DNA from: Kiritimatiellia bacterium
GTDB taxonomy: Bacteria; Verrucomicrobiota; Kiritimatiellia; RFP12; UBA1067
Assembly (NCBI GenBank): GCA_900771305.1
Contig: CAAGNL010000539.1
Location: forward strand, 1 to 25,089
Reading direction: 5' to 3'
DNA length: 25,089 nucleotides
Numbering within the stretch: the first letter of the stretch is position 1; every line of letters starts with the position of its first letter. Made by a program: the position numbers and the translations under genes. This document shows positions 6,961 through 15,403 of this stretch, piece after piece. The notes below the pieces were generated by a model. It was given only the letters and a program-made list of their open reading frames with translations. It made no database searches and had not been told where the DNA came from.

Positions 6961-7842
6961 TCATTCGTAAACCCTGATCCAGTCGATCTCGAAACGCGTG
7001 GCGTCCTCGACGACGACATCCTTCTCCGGCATCATCCACGGCGCCCCCATCGCCAGGTTGAGCAGGATGTAATGGGGCTTGGCGAAGGCCTCGCCATACT
7101 TTTCAAAGGTGTAGCGGCCGTAGGGACGGCCGTCGTAGAAGCACGTGACGCCCTGCCGGTTCCATTCCATCGCGTAGACATGAAAGCCGTCGGCGGGCGT
7201 CTCGCCCGTCAGTTTGGACACTCCAGGCGAGGCATACTTGTTGTCCCTCAGCGAAAAACCGTGCAGGTTGCACGTCACCCAGTCGGGCGTCTTTCCGTAG
7301 TGCTCGAGCACGTCGATCTCGCCACACTTCGGCCAGCCAATCTCGCCGATGTTCGCCCCGAGCGTCCAGATCGCGGGCCATGTCCCAAAGTGCGCCGGCA
7401 CCTTCGCCCGGCATTCAAGCCGTCCGCCGGCAAAGGCGAACTTGCCGCGCGTATTGACGGAGCCGGACGTGATCGTCAGCTTTGGACGCGTCCGCTTCCA
7501 GTCGTTGGTCGGCGCTGCGGCGTCGTAACCCGGATTCGGCCAATCGACCCGACGCGCCTGAAGGACCAGCTTGCCGCCCTCGACGCGCACGTTCTCCTCG
7601 AGGTTCGTGTAGAACTGGTATTCGCGGTTGCGGATGAAGCCCAGCTCGTAGCCCCACTTGGCGGGGTCAAGCGCCGTCCCGTCGAACTCGTCCGACCAGA
7701 CGAGCCGCCGTCCGTCACACGTGGACGGCCCCTTCCCGTCGGCGAACGGCCTCGCGGATTCCACGGCCGAGACCGTTCCGGCCAACAGGCCGAGCGCCGC
7801 CGCCACACAGAAACGAGTTCCAAACATATTGATGTTCATCAT
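6961..7842 (-). CDS. GH16 endo-beta-glucanase/galactanase-type glycosidase, secreted
   Basis: The product is 293 aa. After a signal peptide (about residues 1-26, ending TVSA) comes LVWSDEFDGTALDPAKW (47-63), the classic GH16 opening. The catalytic block GEIDVLEH follows, with nucleophile Glu175, Asp177 and acid/base Glu180. The last strand FEIDWIRVYE is also typical. The family cleaves internal beta-1,3/1,4-glucans, laminarin, agar or carrageenan; the exact substrate cannot be read from the motif. The start is set at ATG 7842 because GGAGG lies 5 nt upstream; an ATG at 7839 is equally possible, and an in-frame ATG at 7857 lacks a site. It lies 21 nt behind the IMPase-family gene and just ahead of the GH92 gene, so all three are probably co-transcribed. 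Confidence 0.93.
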   Translation of the reverse strand: MMNINMFGTRFCVAAALGLLAGTVSAVESARPFADGKGPSTCDGRRLVWSDEFDGTALDPAKWGYELGFIRNREYQFYTNLEENVRVEGGKLVLQARRVDWPNPGYDAAAPTNDWKRTRPKLTITSGSVNTRGKFAFAGGRLECRAKVPAHFGTWPAIWTLGANIGEIGWPKCGEIDVLEHYGKTPDWVTCNLHGFSLRDNKYASPGVSKLTGETPADGFHVYAMEWNRQGVTCFYDGRPYGRYTFEKYGEAFAKPHYILLNLAMGAPWMMPEKDVVVEDATRFEIDWIRVYE

Positions 7843-7853
7843 TGTATCCTCCG

Positions 7854-7940
7854 TCATTGGATTTCACGCACCCAGACGCCCGTCCCCGTCGTCAGGAAGT
7901 AGAGCCGCCCGCGATCGAGATAGATTTGAATCGTCCAGCG
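7854..7940 (-). pseudogene. Relic C-terminus of another protein, out of frame with the IMPase 3' end
   Basis: In the +1 frame relative to the IMPase gene, 28 codons end in TGA (7854-7856) and read RWTIQIYLDRGRLYFLTT then GTGVWVREIQ. This looks like genuine beta-strand protein sequence (a sialidase or BNR-propeller-like ending is one idea), whereas the IMPase frame over the same bases is low-complexity and atypical. Its stop abuts the GH16 ribosome site, as an upstream operon gene's would. There is no start codon for it. I infer the tail of a deleted gene. Confidence 0.35.
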
Positions 7941-8694
7941 CAGTGTCGGAGATGCCCGTGCCGCGCGCGAACACGGGGCATTGACGATCGTAGGCCAGCG
8001 CCCCGCCGTCGACGGTGGTCACCATCCCGCCCGCCTCCTGGACAATCAGCGCGCCCGCCGCATAGTCCCAGGGGGCGAGAGAGAGTTCAAAGAAAAGCTC
8101 CGCCCGACCGGCCGCGACGGCGCAGAGGTCGAGCGCCGCCGACCCGCTCCGTCGCACATCCAGCGAGCGCCGGAAGAGACTGTAGGCCAGCTTGAAGGAC
8201 CGTTCGCTGAGATCCTCGTGATAGGGCGACGTGCCAAACAGCACGACGGCGTTCTCAAGCGGCTGCGCCGAGACGGCGAGACGCCGACCATTGCAGAAGG
8301 ATCCGACGCCGCGTTGAGCCGTGAACATCTCGTCCGTGTAGGGATTGTAGACGACTCCGAGTTCCGCCGCGCCGTCCACGATCAGCGCCACGGAGACACA
8401 GCTCAGATGATAGTCCTTGATGAAGTTCTGCGTGCCGTCGATGGGGTCGACGACGAAGAACTTGCCGATGGGAGCGAACTGCTGGGTCGACCCCTCCTCG
8501 CCGATGAACCGGGCGTCGGGCATGATCTCCTGCAGCCCTACGCGCAGCTTCTCCTGGACGAGCTTGTCGTATTCCGTGACGAAATTGGCGTGGCCGCTCT
8601 TGGCGTCCACATGCAGATTCCCGCGGTCGGCGTTCTTGATGATCTCGCCGCACGCGCGGACCAGATCACAGATCGATTCCAATTCAGTTTTCAT
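7864..8694 (-). CDS. Inositol-monophosphatase-family phosphatase (SuhB/CysQ-like)
   Basis: The product is 276 aa and is a Mg2+-dependent phosphatase of the IMPase/FBPase superfamily. The motifs are GEEGS (65-69; metal-binding Glu66/67), VVDPIDGTQNF (81-91) and, near the C-terminus, LAPWDYAAGALIVQEAGG (207-224), with metal ligand Asp210. Substrate could be inositol phosphate, 3'-phosphoadenosine phosphate or another sugar phosphate. ATG 8694 is chosen because AAGG lies 7 nt upstream and homology begins right after it; the open frame upstream is not conserved-looking. The end is odd. After PVFARGTGISDTAL (about residue 253) the usual final helix is replaced by about 23 polar residues (DDSNLSRSRAALLPDDGDGRLGA). 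These are read through what seems to be another gene's tail in a different frame, so the last residues of the native protein may be lost. Confidence 0.88.
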   Translation of the reverse strand: MKTELESICDLVRACGEIIKNADRGNLHVDAKSGHANFVTEYDKLVQEKLRVGLQEIMPDARFIGEEGSTQQFAPIGKFFVVDPIDGTQNFIKDYHLSCVSVALIVDGAAELGVVYNPYTDEMFTAQRGVGSFCNGRRLAVSAQPLENAVVLFGTSPYHEDLSERSFKLAYSLFRRSLDVRRSGSAALDLCAVAAGRAELFFELSLAPWDYAAGALIVQEAGGMVTTVDGGALAYDRQCPVFARGTGISDTALDDSNLSRSRAALLPDDGDGRLGA

Positions 8695-8801
8695 AAAACA
8701 GCCTTCTCCTCGTTCCGAGCACTGAAATACGACTCTCGTCCAATAGGTTCCCACCACGCCACGTCCGTTGTACGGCAGACGCGGAACCCGGCTGGCCGCA
8801 T
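8691..8801 (-). CDS. Possible 36-aa ORF, FGE-sulfatase-like C-terminal scrap
   Basis: This short frame starts in a TGATG overlap with the EamA stop and ends in an ATGA overlap with the IMPase start, so it tiles exactly between the two genes. It opens MRPAGFRVCRTT, which resembles the final strand (GFRVCRT/GFRVVR) of formylglycine-generating-enzyme (SUMF1-type) domains, and continues with 24 residues that I do not recognise. It may be a translated micro-ORF or only the residue of a lost gene. The IMPase ribosome site lies inside it. Confidence 0.3.
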   Translation of the reverse strand: MRPAGFRVCRTTDVAWWEPIGRESYFSARNEEKAVL

Positions 8802-9760
8802 CATGGACACGCCTCCGTCGATTGCCGTCTTCCGCGCCAACCGGAGAGCACCACGCCCACGACCGTGAGCACGGCGCCCGCCGCGGAGACCGGCGTGAGC
8901 TTTTCATCCAGGAAGCAGAAGGCGAAGATCACCGTGATCACGGGGATCAGGTAGAGCGCCACCGTACAGCGAACCACGCCCAGGCATCCACAGGCGAAAT
9001 TCCAGAGGACGAAACACGCCGCCGAGGCGAAGAGCCCCAGGAACCCAAGGTTGACAAAATTCATCACACGCGAGAACCTGGTCCCGTTCGCCGCAGAATC
9101 GAGTGTGACGGCGAATGAGCCTGACATCGCCGAGGCGCCCGACGGCGTCAGTCCGAATAAGACAAATGGGATCATCATCACCAGCGCCCAGAGGAAGACG
9201 CGACGCATCACCCAGATTTGTGGATAGCCCTTCTCATTGACCCGCGCGACAAGACTCGAATAGAAACCCCAGCTGATCATCGCCCCCAGCGCCATCAGGT
9301 CGCCTAGAGGACGGAAATGGAACTCGGAGATCCCTGTCAGGCTCACCATCGAAACGCCGGCGATTGCCACGAGGAACCCCAGGCAGAACAACACCCCTGG
9401 ACGGCGAGCTTCGCCGAAGCCCCACGCAAGCAGCGCCGTGAGGACCGGGTTGAGAGCGACCAGAATCGAGACGTTCGACGCATTCGTATAGTGGATGGCG
9501 CAGTTCTCAAGTAGCTGGTAGACGACTACGCCGAAAAAGCCCATGCCCGCAAACAAGGCCTCGTCGCGCCAGGATGTCCTCCCCTTGTAGAAGCCCGCAC
9601 CACCCGGCAGCCCGACCAGCGTCAGCGCGAGAGAGGCGATGGCGAAGCGAAGCACATGAATCTCCAGTGCGGAGAAATCGTCCAGCAGCGCCTTCGTGTT
9701 CACGAAGGTGACGCCCCACACGAAGACCGTGAAGGCCGCGGAAATCCAGCCACGAATCAT
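8801..9760 (-). CDS. EamA-family (DMT superfamily) inner-membrane transporter
   Basis: The product is 319 aa with about ten hydrophobic helices arranged as two EamA repeats. The first opens WISAAFTVFVWGVTFVNTKALLDDFSALEIHVLRFAIA. The second opens GDLMALGAMISWGFYSSLVARVNEKG and ends YLIPVITVIFAFCFLDEKLTPVSAAGAVLTVVGVVLSG, with the typical P-x-x-x-x-x-x-x-x-x-x-D-E-x-x-T pattern. Such proteins export amino acids, nucleosides or other small metabolites; the substrate is unknown. The ATG at 9760 shares one base with the thioesterase stop (TGATG) and has AAAGGTGG close upstream, so translation is probably coupled to that gene. The in-frame extension to 9787 is less likely. Confidence 0.9.
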   Translation of the reverse strand: MIRGWISAAFTVFVWGVTFVNTKALLDDFSALEIHVLRFAIASLALTLVGLPGGAGFYKGRTSWRDEALFAGMGFFGVVVYQLLENCAIHYTNASNVSILVALNPVLTALLAWGFGEARRPGVLFCLGFLVAIAGVSMVSLTGISEFHFRPLGDLMALGAMISWGFYSSLVARVNEKGYPQIWVMRRVFLWALVMMIPFVLFGLTPSGASAMSGSFAVTLDSAANGTRFSRVMNFVNLGFLGLFASAACFVLWNFACGCLGVVRCTVALYLIPVITVIFAFCFLDEKLTPVSAAGAVLTVVGVVLSGWRGRRQSTEACP

Positions 9761-10512
9761 CAGTCCACCTTTGTCCGGGCACTCCAACGCGTCCTTGCCA
9801 GGACATGGTCGCGTCCGTCGGGCGCGGAGACGCGGTGGACGTAGACGCCTGGCTCCACCTCGACGCCCTCGGCGCGAACCTCCTCGCCCGCCAGCGTCTC
9901 CGAGCGAAAGATGATCTCGAAGTCGGAGCAGGGCCCAATGCCCTCCGGCACCGTCTCAAGGAGCCATTCAATGTAGTGGACATTGTTGACGTGCCCGTTG
10001 AGATCGATGTCGCCGCGCCGCGCGCGGAACACGCACGCGCCTGCGACCTCGCGACAATCCCAGCGCAGTTTGGTGAACGGGGCTTCGCCAATGACTGGCG
10101 CACAGGACTTGTCGACGCATTCGAAGACGGAGTCCGGAATGGCGACGATCTTGCGGCTCGCGAGGTCGATGAGCATCCACTCGCTCGTCGCGACGCCGAG
10201 GCGGGTTCCGTCGGCCGCGCGGATCTCGAAGTCGCGCGTGGCGACGATCCGACGTCCGCCGCTCGGCCAGGTCGCGACGACCACCGGCTCCTCCCAGCGG
10301 GGATAGCGGACCATCTTCACCCGCATGCGGGTGAGGACCCAGGAGATGTTCTCGCCGGCGGCGGCGAAGTTCGACTTGGAGAACGACAGCGACTCCGCGT
10401 TCAGGCTCGCCGCCTCCTGAAGGTAGTTGCAGATCGTCGGCAGCGTCGCCGCGCCGTCGGGCCCGCACTCATACGACCTGACCTGAAACCTGTATTCTCG
10501 ACCGGTTGTCAT
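9760..10512 (-). CDS. Acyl-ACP thioesterase (FatA/FatB-type double hotdog)
   Basis: The product is 250 aa and is cytoplasmic. It hydrolyses acyl-ACP to release free fatty acid. The first hotdog starts REYRFQVRSYECGPDGAATLPTICNYLQEAA and contains TRMRVKMVRYPRWEEPVVVATWP. The second carries GDIDLNGHVNNVHYIEWLLE (167-186), which matches the D-x-N-x-H-V-N-N-x-x-Y-x-x-W signature holding the catalytic Asn172 and His174. The gene starts 12 nt after the cotransporter gene and overlaps the EamA gene by one base. The weak GGGA upstream suggests it relies partly on ribosomes finishing the preceding gene. Specificity for chain length cannot be judged from the sequence. Confidence 0.92.
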   Translation of the reverse strand: MTTGREYRFQVRSYECGPDGAATLPTICNYLQEAASLNAESLSFSKSNFAAAGENISWVLTRMRVKMVRYPRWEEPVVVATWPSGGRRIVATRDFEIRAADGTRLGVATSEWMLIDLASRKIVAIPDSVFECVDKSCAPVIGEAPFTKLRWDCREVAGACVFRARRGDIDLNGHVNNVHYIEWLLETVPEGIGPCSDFEIIFRSETLAGEEVRAEGVEVEPGVYVHRVSAPDGRDHVLARTRWSARTKVD

Positions 10513-10524
10513 TCCGAATTCCCG

Positions 10525-12741
10525 TTAATTCCTGAAGATGCGCTTGAACTTGACGTCTTCGGAGGCCAAGGCAAAGGCGACCAGCGCGAGCGAGGCGGTC
10601 GAGTCGCGCAGGGTCCTGAAATACGTCCAGTACTCCTCCGCCGATTCATCCGCGCGCGGTCTTCGCAGACCAATGCAGGCGGCGTCCGCATCCGCAGACA
10701 CCTCGGAGATCTGCTCCGCAAAGGTGCGTCCATCCCCTTCGACGACCAGCACCTCGGCTTCAATGCGGGCTTTGCGGGAGAATTCCTCGAGCACCCGCGT
10801 GCTGGCAGAGACCGACTCGCCCTTCCCGACGATCTGGCAGAGGCGCAGCTGGGTCTTCCGGCTCCGCGCGCCGCGTTGAACCAGACAGGCGAGCGCGAGC
10901 ATAAAGGCACCGTTTGCGTTCTGTCCGCGCCACCACACGTCGATGCGGATCGGCGACTCCCCTCCCGCGTCGACGTCGGAGGACCGAGGTTCGCGGATCG
11001 CCACCAGGTTGCGATGGAGCCGCGCGAGGTCCATGACCAAACTACCAAAGGCCAAGGTGTCGTTCCCCGTCGGCGCCCCCACCAGCACCGTGTTCGGAAC
11101 CAGGGGCCCGAAGCCGTAGGTGCGAACGAGCTCGCGCACACCCGTCCAGGAATCCGCGGCCGGCTGCACACGCACGACCGCGCTCATGCGGAACCTCTCG
11201 GCACAGCGCTCCAGCGTGTCGTGGAGTTCATCCACCCGCGCCATCTGGCTCTCCAGCGTCTGCGGCACCACCGACGCCAGCGTCACGAGGCCACGGTTGC
11301 AGGAGATCGCCCGCGCCAGCAGCAGCACCCAGGGACTCGACACCGGCAGCGGCGTGAACGCAAGCACGTTCGGCCGCCAATTGCGGCTATCCGAAGAACG
11401 GCGCTCGAGGCGCTGGATGCAGAGCCGCACGAGCGCCATCACGAGCCCCGTGCGCATATCGCCCCATCGAGCCCGCATCGCGCGACGCTTGACGAGCCAG
11501 AAGATGAGACCCTCGCATCCCAATGCGGCGAAGGTCCAGCCGGGACTGATCATGAACATCGCGCCCGTGCAGCCGATGAAGCCGGCGAAGGAAAACCAGG
11601 GCGGCACGCGGAAGGTCGGACGCCAGGACGGATTGCCCATCAGTTCCTCGAGTCCGGCGGACATGTTCAAAAGCGCGTAGGTCGAGAGGTTGAACATCGT
11701 GAGGATCGGCGCAATCACATTGATGTCGCCGAACCAGAGTCCCGCCGCCGCAATGCCGAAACAGACGAGTGCCGACAGGCGGGGGTCGTCGCTGGTGCCA
11801 TAGCCGCGTCCGAAGAAGCCCGGCATCAGCCCGTCGCGGGCGAGCGCCTGGAAGACGCGCGGCGCGCAGAGGAAGCTGCCGACGGCGCTCGAGAGCGTGG
11901 CCGCCCACACGCCGAGGAGGATCGGGAAGGCCCAGCGTGCGCACTTCTGGAGAATCATCGTGTCCGTGCGGAGTACGGCGGGATCGGGCACGAACACGTT
12001 GAGCGCCACGGGGACGGCCATGTAGATGACATAGCCGACAAGCACCGCCGCGATGGTGCCGCGGGGGATCGACTTCCCGGGATCCTTCAGGTCGCCCGAC
12101 ATGCCGACGCCGGAGAGGATGCCCGTCACGGCGGGGAAGAAGACCGCGAAAACCGGCCAGAAGCCGAGTGCGGCGGGGACCTTGGCGGGGTCCGGCGAGG
12201 TCAACCCCGCCGGCGTGCCGCCCAGAAAGAAGGCCACGAGCGAAAAGGCGATCGCCGCCATGATGAAATACTGGCTCTTGAGCGCGATGTTGGCGGAGAT
12301 CGTGGAGATGGCCGCCAGCACCGTGAGCGTGATCAGGCCCACGAGCCGGGGATCCCATCCGCCGACCACCGGCAGACCGGAATTCGTGAGCGCCTCGGCG
12401 AAACCTGCCACATAGAACGACACGCCAATCGCCTGGGAGAGCGCGAGGGGAATGCCCATCGCCGCACCGGCCTCCGCACCGAAGGACCGTGACAGCATGA
12501 AGTAGGCGCCACCACCCTTCATGCGCATGTTGGTGGCAAGGGCGGAGATGGAGAGTCCCGTGAGGAACGTGATCGAGCTCGCGACGGTGACGATGATCAG
12601 GGAGGTCGTCAACCCCACGTTCCCGAGCATCCACCCGAAGCGCAGGTACATGACCACGCCGATGATGGTGAGGATGCTCGGCGTGAAGACACCCTGGAAG
12701 GTGCCAAAGCCGTAGCCGCCGGTCTTTTCGTCTTTCTTCAT
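10525..12741 (-). CDS. SLC12-type cation-chloride cotransporter (APC superfamily)
   Basis: The product is 738 aa. The membrane part (about residues 10-420) shows the hallmarks of the Na-K-Cl/K-Cl cotransporter family: GTFQGVFTPSILTIIGVVMYLRFGW, TNMRMKGGGAYFMLSRSFG, GVGMSGDLKDPGKSIPRGT, and GDINVIAPILTMFNLSTYALLN followed by RPTFRVPPWFSFAG. After the last helix there is a soluble domain of about 300 residues with alternating strands and helices (ending VKFKRIFRN), as in bacterial and eukaryotic SLC12 proteins with a regulatory C-terminus. It would move Na+ or K+ with Cl- across the inner membrane; ion coupling cannot be told from sequence alone. ATG 12741 is preferred to a TTG at 12750 because the -10 box occupies 12750-12755. 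No Shine-Dalgarno is present. It appears to head the operon that runs to GH92. Confidence 0.88.
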   Translation of the reverse strand: MKKDEKTGGYGFGTFQGVFTPSILTIIGVVMYLRFGWMLGNVGLTTSLIIVTVASSITFLTGLSISALATNMRMKGGGAYFMLSRSFGAEAGAAMGIPLALSQAIGVSFYVAGFAEALTNSGLPVVGGWDPRLVGLITLTVLAAISTISANIALKSQYFIMAAIAFSLVAFFLGGTPAGLTSPDPAKVPAALGFWPVFAVFFPAVTGILSGVGMSGDLKDPGKSIPRGTIAAVLVGYVIYMAVPVALNVFVPDPAVLRTDTMILQKCARWAFPILLGVWAATLSSAVGSFLCAPRVFQALARDGLMPGFFGRGYGTSDDPRLSALVCFGIAAAGLWFGDINVIAPILTMFNLSTYALLNMSAGLEELMGNPSWRPTFRVPPWFSFAGFIGCTGAMFMISPGWTFAALGCEGLIFWLVKRRAMRARWGDMRTGLVMALVRLCIQRLERRSSDSRNWRPNVLAFTPLPVSSPWVLLLARAISCNRGLVTLASVVPQTLESQMARVDELHDTLERCAERFRMSAVVRVQPAADSWTGVRELVRTYGFGPLVPNTVLVGAPTGNDTLAFGSLVMDLARLHRNLVAIREPRSSDVDAGGESPIRIDVWWRGQNANGAFMLALACLVQRGARSRKTQLRLCQIVGKGESVSASTRVLEEFSRKARIEAEVLVVEGDGRTFAEQISEVSADADAACIGLRRPRADESAEEYWTYFRTLRDSTASLALVAFALASEDVKFKRIFRN

Positions 12742-12749
12742 AGGGGGCA

Positions 12750-12761
12750 ATTATAGCATAC
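12750..12761 (-). promoter_or_regulatory. Extended -10 promoter GTATGCTATAAT, leaderless arrangement
   Basis: TATAAT (12750-12755) with an upstream TGC (12756-12758) is a consensus extended -10. Only 8 nt separate it from the ATG at 12741, so a transcript would start at or within 1-2 nt of the start codon. A TTGTCC lies 19 nt upstream as a weak -35. The 12-mer is identical to the one at 15404-15415. Confidence 0.7.
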
Positions 12762-12769
12762 GATTCCGT

Positions 12770-15397
12770 CTATCGGACAATCTCGTAGAGGTAGGTCGCC
12801 TGCGTCGGATCGCGGGCCGTGTCGCAGGTGAAGACAAGCGCGCCGGCGCGGACGGTCGCCGGCACCACACCGCGACGGGATCCATCCGTCTCAAGGGCAT
12901 AGACTTTCATCTGCTCGGGACGTTCAAGGGCGAGACTCACATGGGCCTGTGCCCGGGGCATCACATAGGGGGGCAGGCCATTGGCGAGCAGATAGCGCCC
13001 ATCACGGTCCGCAAAACGGTCCTCCGAGTTGTAGAGCCGCGTGAGATGGGTGAGGAGAATTCGTCCGGACGACGCGACGTCCTTCCCGTCCAGCGAGCTC
13101 GCCCAGAGAGTCGTGATTTGCTCGCCGCAATCGGCGGTCACCGGCCCCGCCGTGAAGTTCCCCCTCTCGACGCTGCCGCCGCAGGTGCGGGGCGTCGTGA
13201 CGGCGAAGGCGTTCCGCGCACGGTCGATCGCCACCGCGCCCTCGGCTGGCTTGAGGGCGGAGGCTCCCAGCGCCGCCTCGATCTCCTCATATGGCTTCTT
13301 AACATCGGCGGGGTAGTTGAAGTCCCTCACGCTGTCCACGGGTCCGTGGTCCATTGCCGTGCCGAGCTGGGCATACCAGCCCATCGTCTGCCAGGAGAAG
13401 TCACGACTCCACACGCAGGGGTGCGGCTTCTTCACATCGAGTTCGCTCCGCTTGATGACAAGTGACGCCTTGCGCGACGAAGGAGACATGTCGCCACGGA
13501 GGAAAAGGCACATCGCCGCGCGGTCGGTCGCCATCGCCAGTGGATCACTCGCACTCTCGAGCTTCGAGATCAGATGCTTTCCGGGTTCAAGGGCGCGCGC
13601 ATGGTCATGCGCCCAAAGATAGCGCCAGAAGCCATCCCAGTCCTGCACCGCGCCGACGGAACCGACGATGAGGCCTGCCGACGCGCGGTAGAGGGACGGC
13701 GCGCACCAGTTGAACTCGGTGATGACGTAGGGCTTCCCCCACAGACGCGTCATCAGCGCCTGGCCGGGGATCTCGCGCCCCTCGGCAACATAACGACGGT
13801 TCGCGGTGTAGAGCGGCGTGCGGTCGCCCCGGCCCCCTTTCGTCTTCTCGGGCCATGCGGGGTGGTCGTAATAGAAATGGTCGTCCACATAGTCGCAGAA
13901 GGCATCGCGCATCGGCTGAAGGCAGAACGGCATCGCCCCGCCATTGCAGGTCGTGAGCGGTACGTCGCTCTTCACCTCGTCGCGGATGAAGGCGCGCATC
14001 TCCCGCATGAGGTCGTACTCCGCCGCGCAGAGATCGGTCTTCCAGCCGTCCTTGCCATACCGCGACCAGCAACAGGGGCTCTCGTTCACCACCGAGACGA
14101 GCGCCAGCGTCGGCTCGTCCGCGTAGCGATTCCCCGTGTGCGGATTCACATGCTCGAAGAAGCCGCGGATGAACCGCTTGAAGTTCTCGCGCGCCTTCGG
14201 GTTGGTGAGGTACTGGTACTTCATCTCGCCCTTCATGCCATCCTTGTTGACGACCATGCCAGGCTTGTCGATGCCAATCGCCTTGTAGGTGGTGCGGCGG
14301 CCGATGTGGAGGTCGATGGTGATGTAGAGCCCGCGTTCGCGGCAGGCGGCGACGAGGTTGTCGAGTCCCTCGAAGCGCTCGGGGACCGGCGTCGCCTCGT
14401 CTGGCGAACCCATCGTGAGCCCCATGAACTCGTTTTCGTAGTTATGAAAGCGAACAGCATTGTACCCACAACGCACGAAGAGGTCCACCAGGCGCCGCGC
14501 CTCCTCCGGCGTATGGTAGCAGGCGTACGAGTGGAGATTCATGCCGAAAAACTTCTGGCGCACGCCCGGCAGCTTGTCGAACTCGAAGTGTCCATTCTTC
14601 GGGCGGAGCCGGCCGTAGGCACCGCAGACGTGCCGCGGGACAATCCCGGAGAAGTCGAGGGCGGACCCCTCCACGATGTCCGCCTTGTAGGCGAGAGGGA
14701 CGAAATCCCGCCCCGGAACGGCAGACCACGGCGTGTTGGGGTCGGTGATGGTTTCGTTCGCCTTGAGCGTGAACGCGATTTCCTGAATGTCGCCCACGGT
14801 CAGCGCCGCATGGCGGATGGCAGAGAGGCGCAGCGTCATATCACCCGTCTCCGTCTTGCGCAACACGGAGACGATCACAGGCTTCGCGAAGGAGAAATCC
14901 AGAAAGCGCGTCCCGTCGGCGGACTCGAGCCGCAGGGTTGTGATCGTGCCGCAGGCCGTCTCGCGCCGGGGTAGTGGCAGAGGTTTCGACTTGCCGTCGG
15001 CGAAGATCCGTCCGCCGCCGAACTCATTGCCTTTCACATACCCCTGAACGGAGACCGTCTCGACACGGCCCGCCTTCCGGACCGTTGTGCGGTAGGCAAC
15101 CGACAGCGTGCCGTCGACGACCTTCGTGGACATTTCGCCAGACAACGCAACACCATCTGGAACGACCGAATCGAACGTGATTCGTCCATCAGCAGGCGGC
15201 GGCGTGGCCTTGGAGGTTCTGATTCCCGACGACCGACCACAGTCTTTCCAGCCAGCGCCATGGACGATATGGCCGAACCCGAAGTCCGGCTTTTCAAGGG
15301 CTCCCCCCACTGCTCCGGAATTGATCCGGAAATCTCCGGCTTCAACGGCCAACGGCGTCAGCAGGGCCGCGGCCAAAACGCGCACGAATTTCCTCAT
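12770..15397 (-). CDS. Secreted clan-A (GH5-like) TIM-barrel glycosidase
   Basis: The product is 875 aa with a signal peptide (about residues 1-20, ending AVEA). An N-terminal beta-rich region (about 20-270) precedes the barrel. The barrel starts KFFGMNLHSYACYHTPEEARRLVDLFVRCGYNAVRFHNYEN. The acid/base is in LALVSVVNES (Glu439), and the presumed nucleophile is in KPYVITEFNWC (Glu561). These are the N-E and E of beta-strands 4 and 7 in clan GH-A. A beta-rich C-terminal part (about 660-875) ends ATYLYEIVR. Family and substrate beyond GH5/GH-A-like are not clear. ATG 15397 is chosen because TATAAT directly abuts the other in-frame ATG at 15403, which would lie upstream of the expected transcription start. 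No Shine-Dalgarno is present. Confidence 0.85.
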   Translation of the reverse strand: MRKFVRVLAAALLTPLAVEAGDFRINSGAVGGALEKPDFGFGHIVHGAGWKDCGRSSGIRTSKATPPPADGRITFDSVVPDGVALSGEMSTKVVDGTLSVAYRTTVRKAGRVETVSVQGYVKGNEFGGGRIFADGKSKPLPLPRRETACGTITTLRLESADGTRFLDFSFAKPVIVSVLRKTETGDMTLRLSAIRHAALTVGDIQEIAFTLKANETITDPNTPWSAVPGRDFVPLAYKADIVEGSALDFSGIVPRHVCGAYGRLRPKNGHFEFDKLPGVRQKFFGMNLHSYACYHTPEEARRLVDLFVRCGYNAVRFHNYENEFMGLTMGSPDEATPVPERFEGLDNLVAACRERGLYITIDLHIGRRTTYKAIGIDKPGMVVNKDGMKGEMKYQYLTNPKARENFKRFIRGFFEHVNPHTGNRYADEPTLALVSVVNESPCCWSRYGKDGWKTDLCAAEYDLMREMRAFIRDEVKSDVPLTTCNGGAMPFCLQPMRDAFCDYVDDHFYYDHPAWPEKTKGGRGDRTPLYTANRRYVAEGREIPGQALMTRLWGKPYVITEFNWCAPSLYRASAGLIVGSVGAVQDWDGFWRYLWAHDHARALEPGKHLISKLESASDPLAMATDRAAMCLFLRGDMSPSSRKASLVIKRSELDVKKPHPCVWSRDFSWQTMGWYAQLGTAMDHGPVDSVRDFNYPADVKKPYEEIEAALGASALKPAEGAVAIDRARNAFAVTTPRTCGGSVERGNFTAGPVTADCGEQITTLWASSLDGKDVASSGRILLTHLTRLYNSEDRFADRDGRYLLANGLPPYVMPRAQAHVSLALERPEQMKVYALETDGSRRGVVPATVRAGALVFTCDTARDPTQATYLYEIVR

Positions 15398-15403
15398 GCG
15401 CAT

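Noticed and set aside
6933..7019. Longer GH92 start
   Set aside because: The extension overlaps the end of the GH16 gene and would hide the signal peptide; two starts with AGGAG exist downstream.
9805..12492. 895-codon open frame on the plus strand
   Set aside because: It is antisense to the thioesterase and cotransporter genes, rich in Arg/His/Asp/Glu low-complexity text with no motif. Long antisense frames are expected in GC-rich coding DNA.
12742..12750. TTG start of the cotransporter at 12750
   Set aside because: It lies in the -10 box itself, upstream of any transcript from this promoter.
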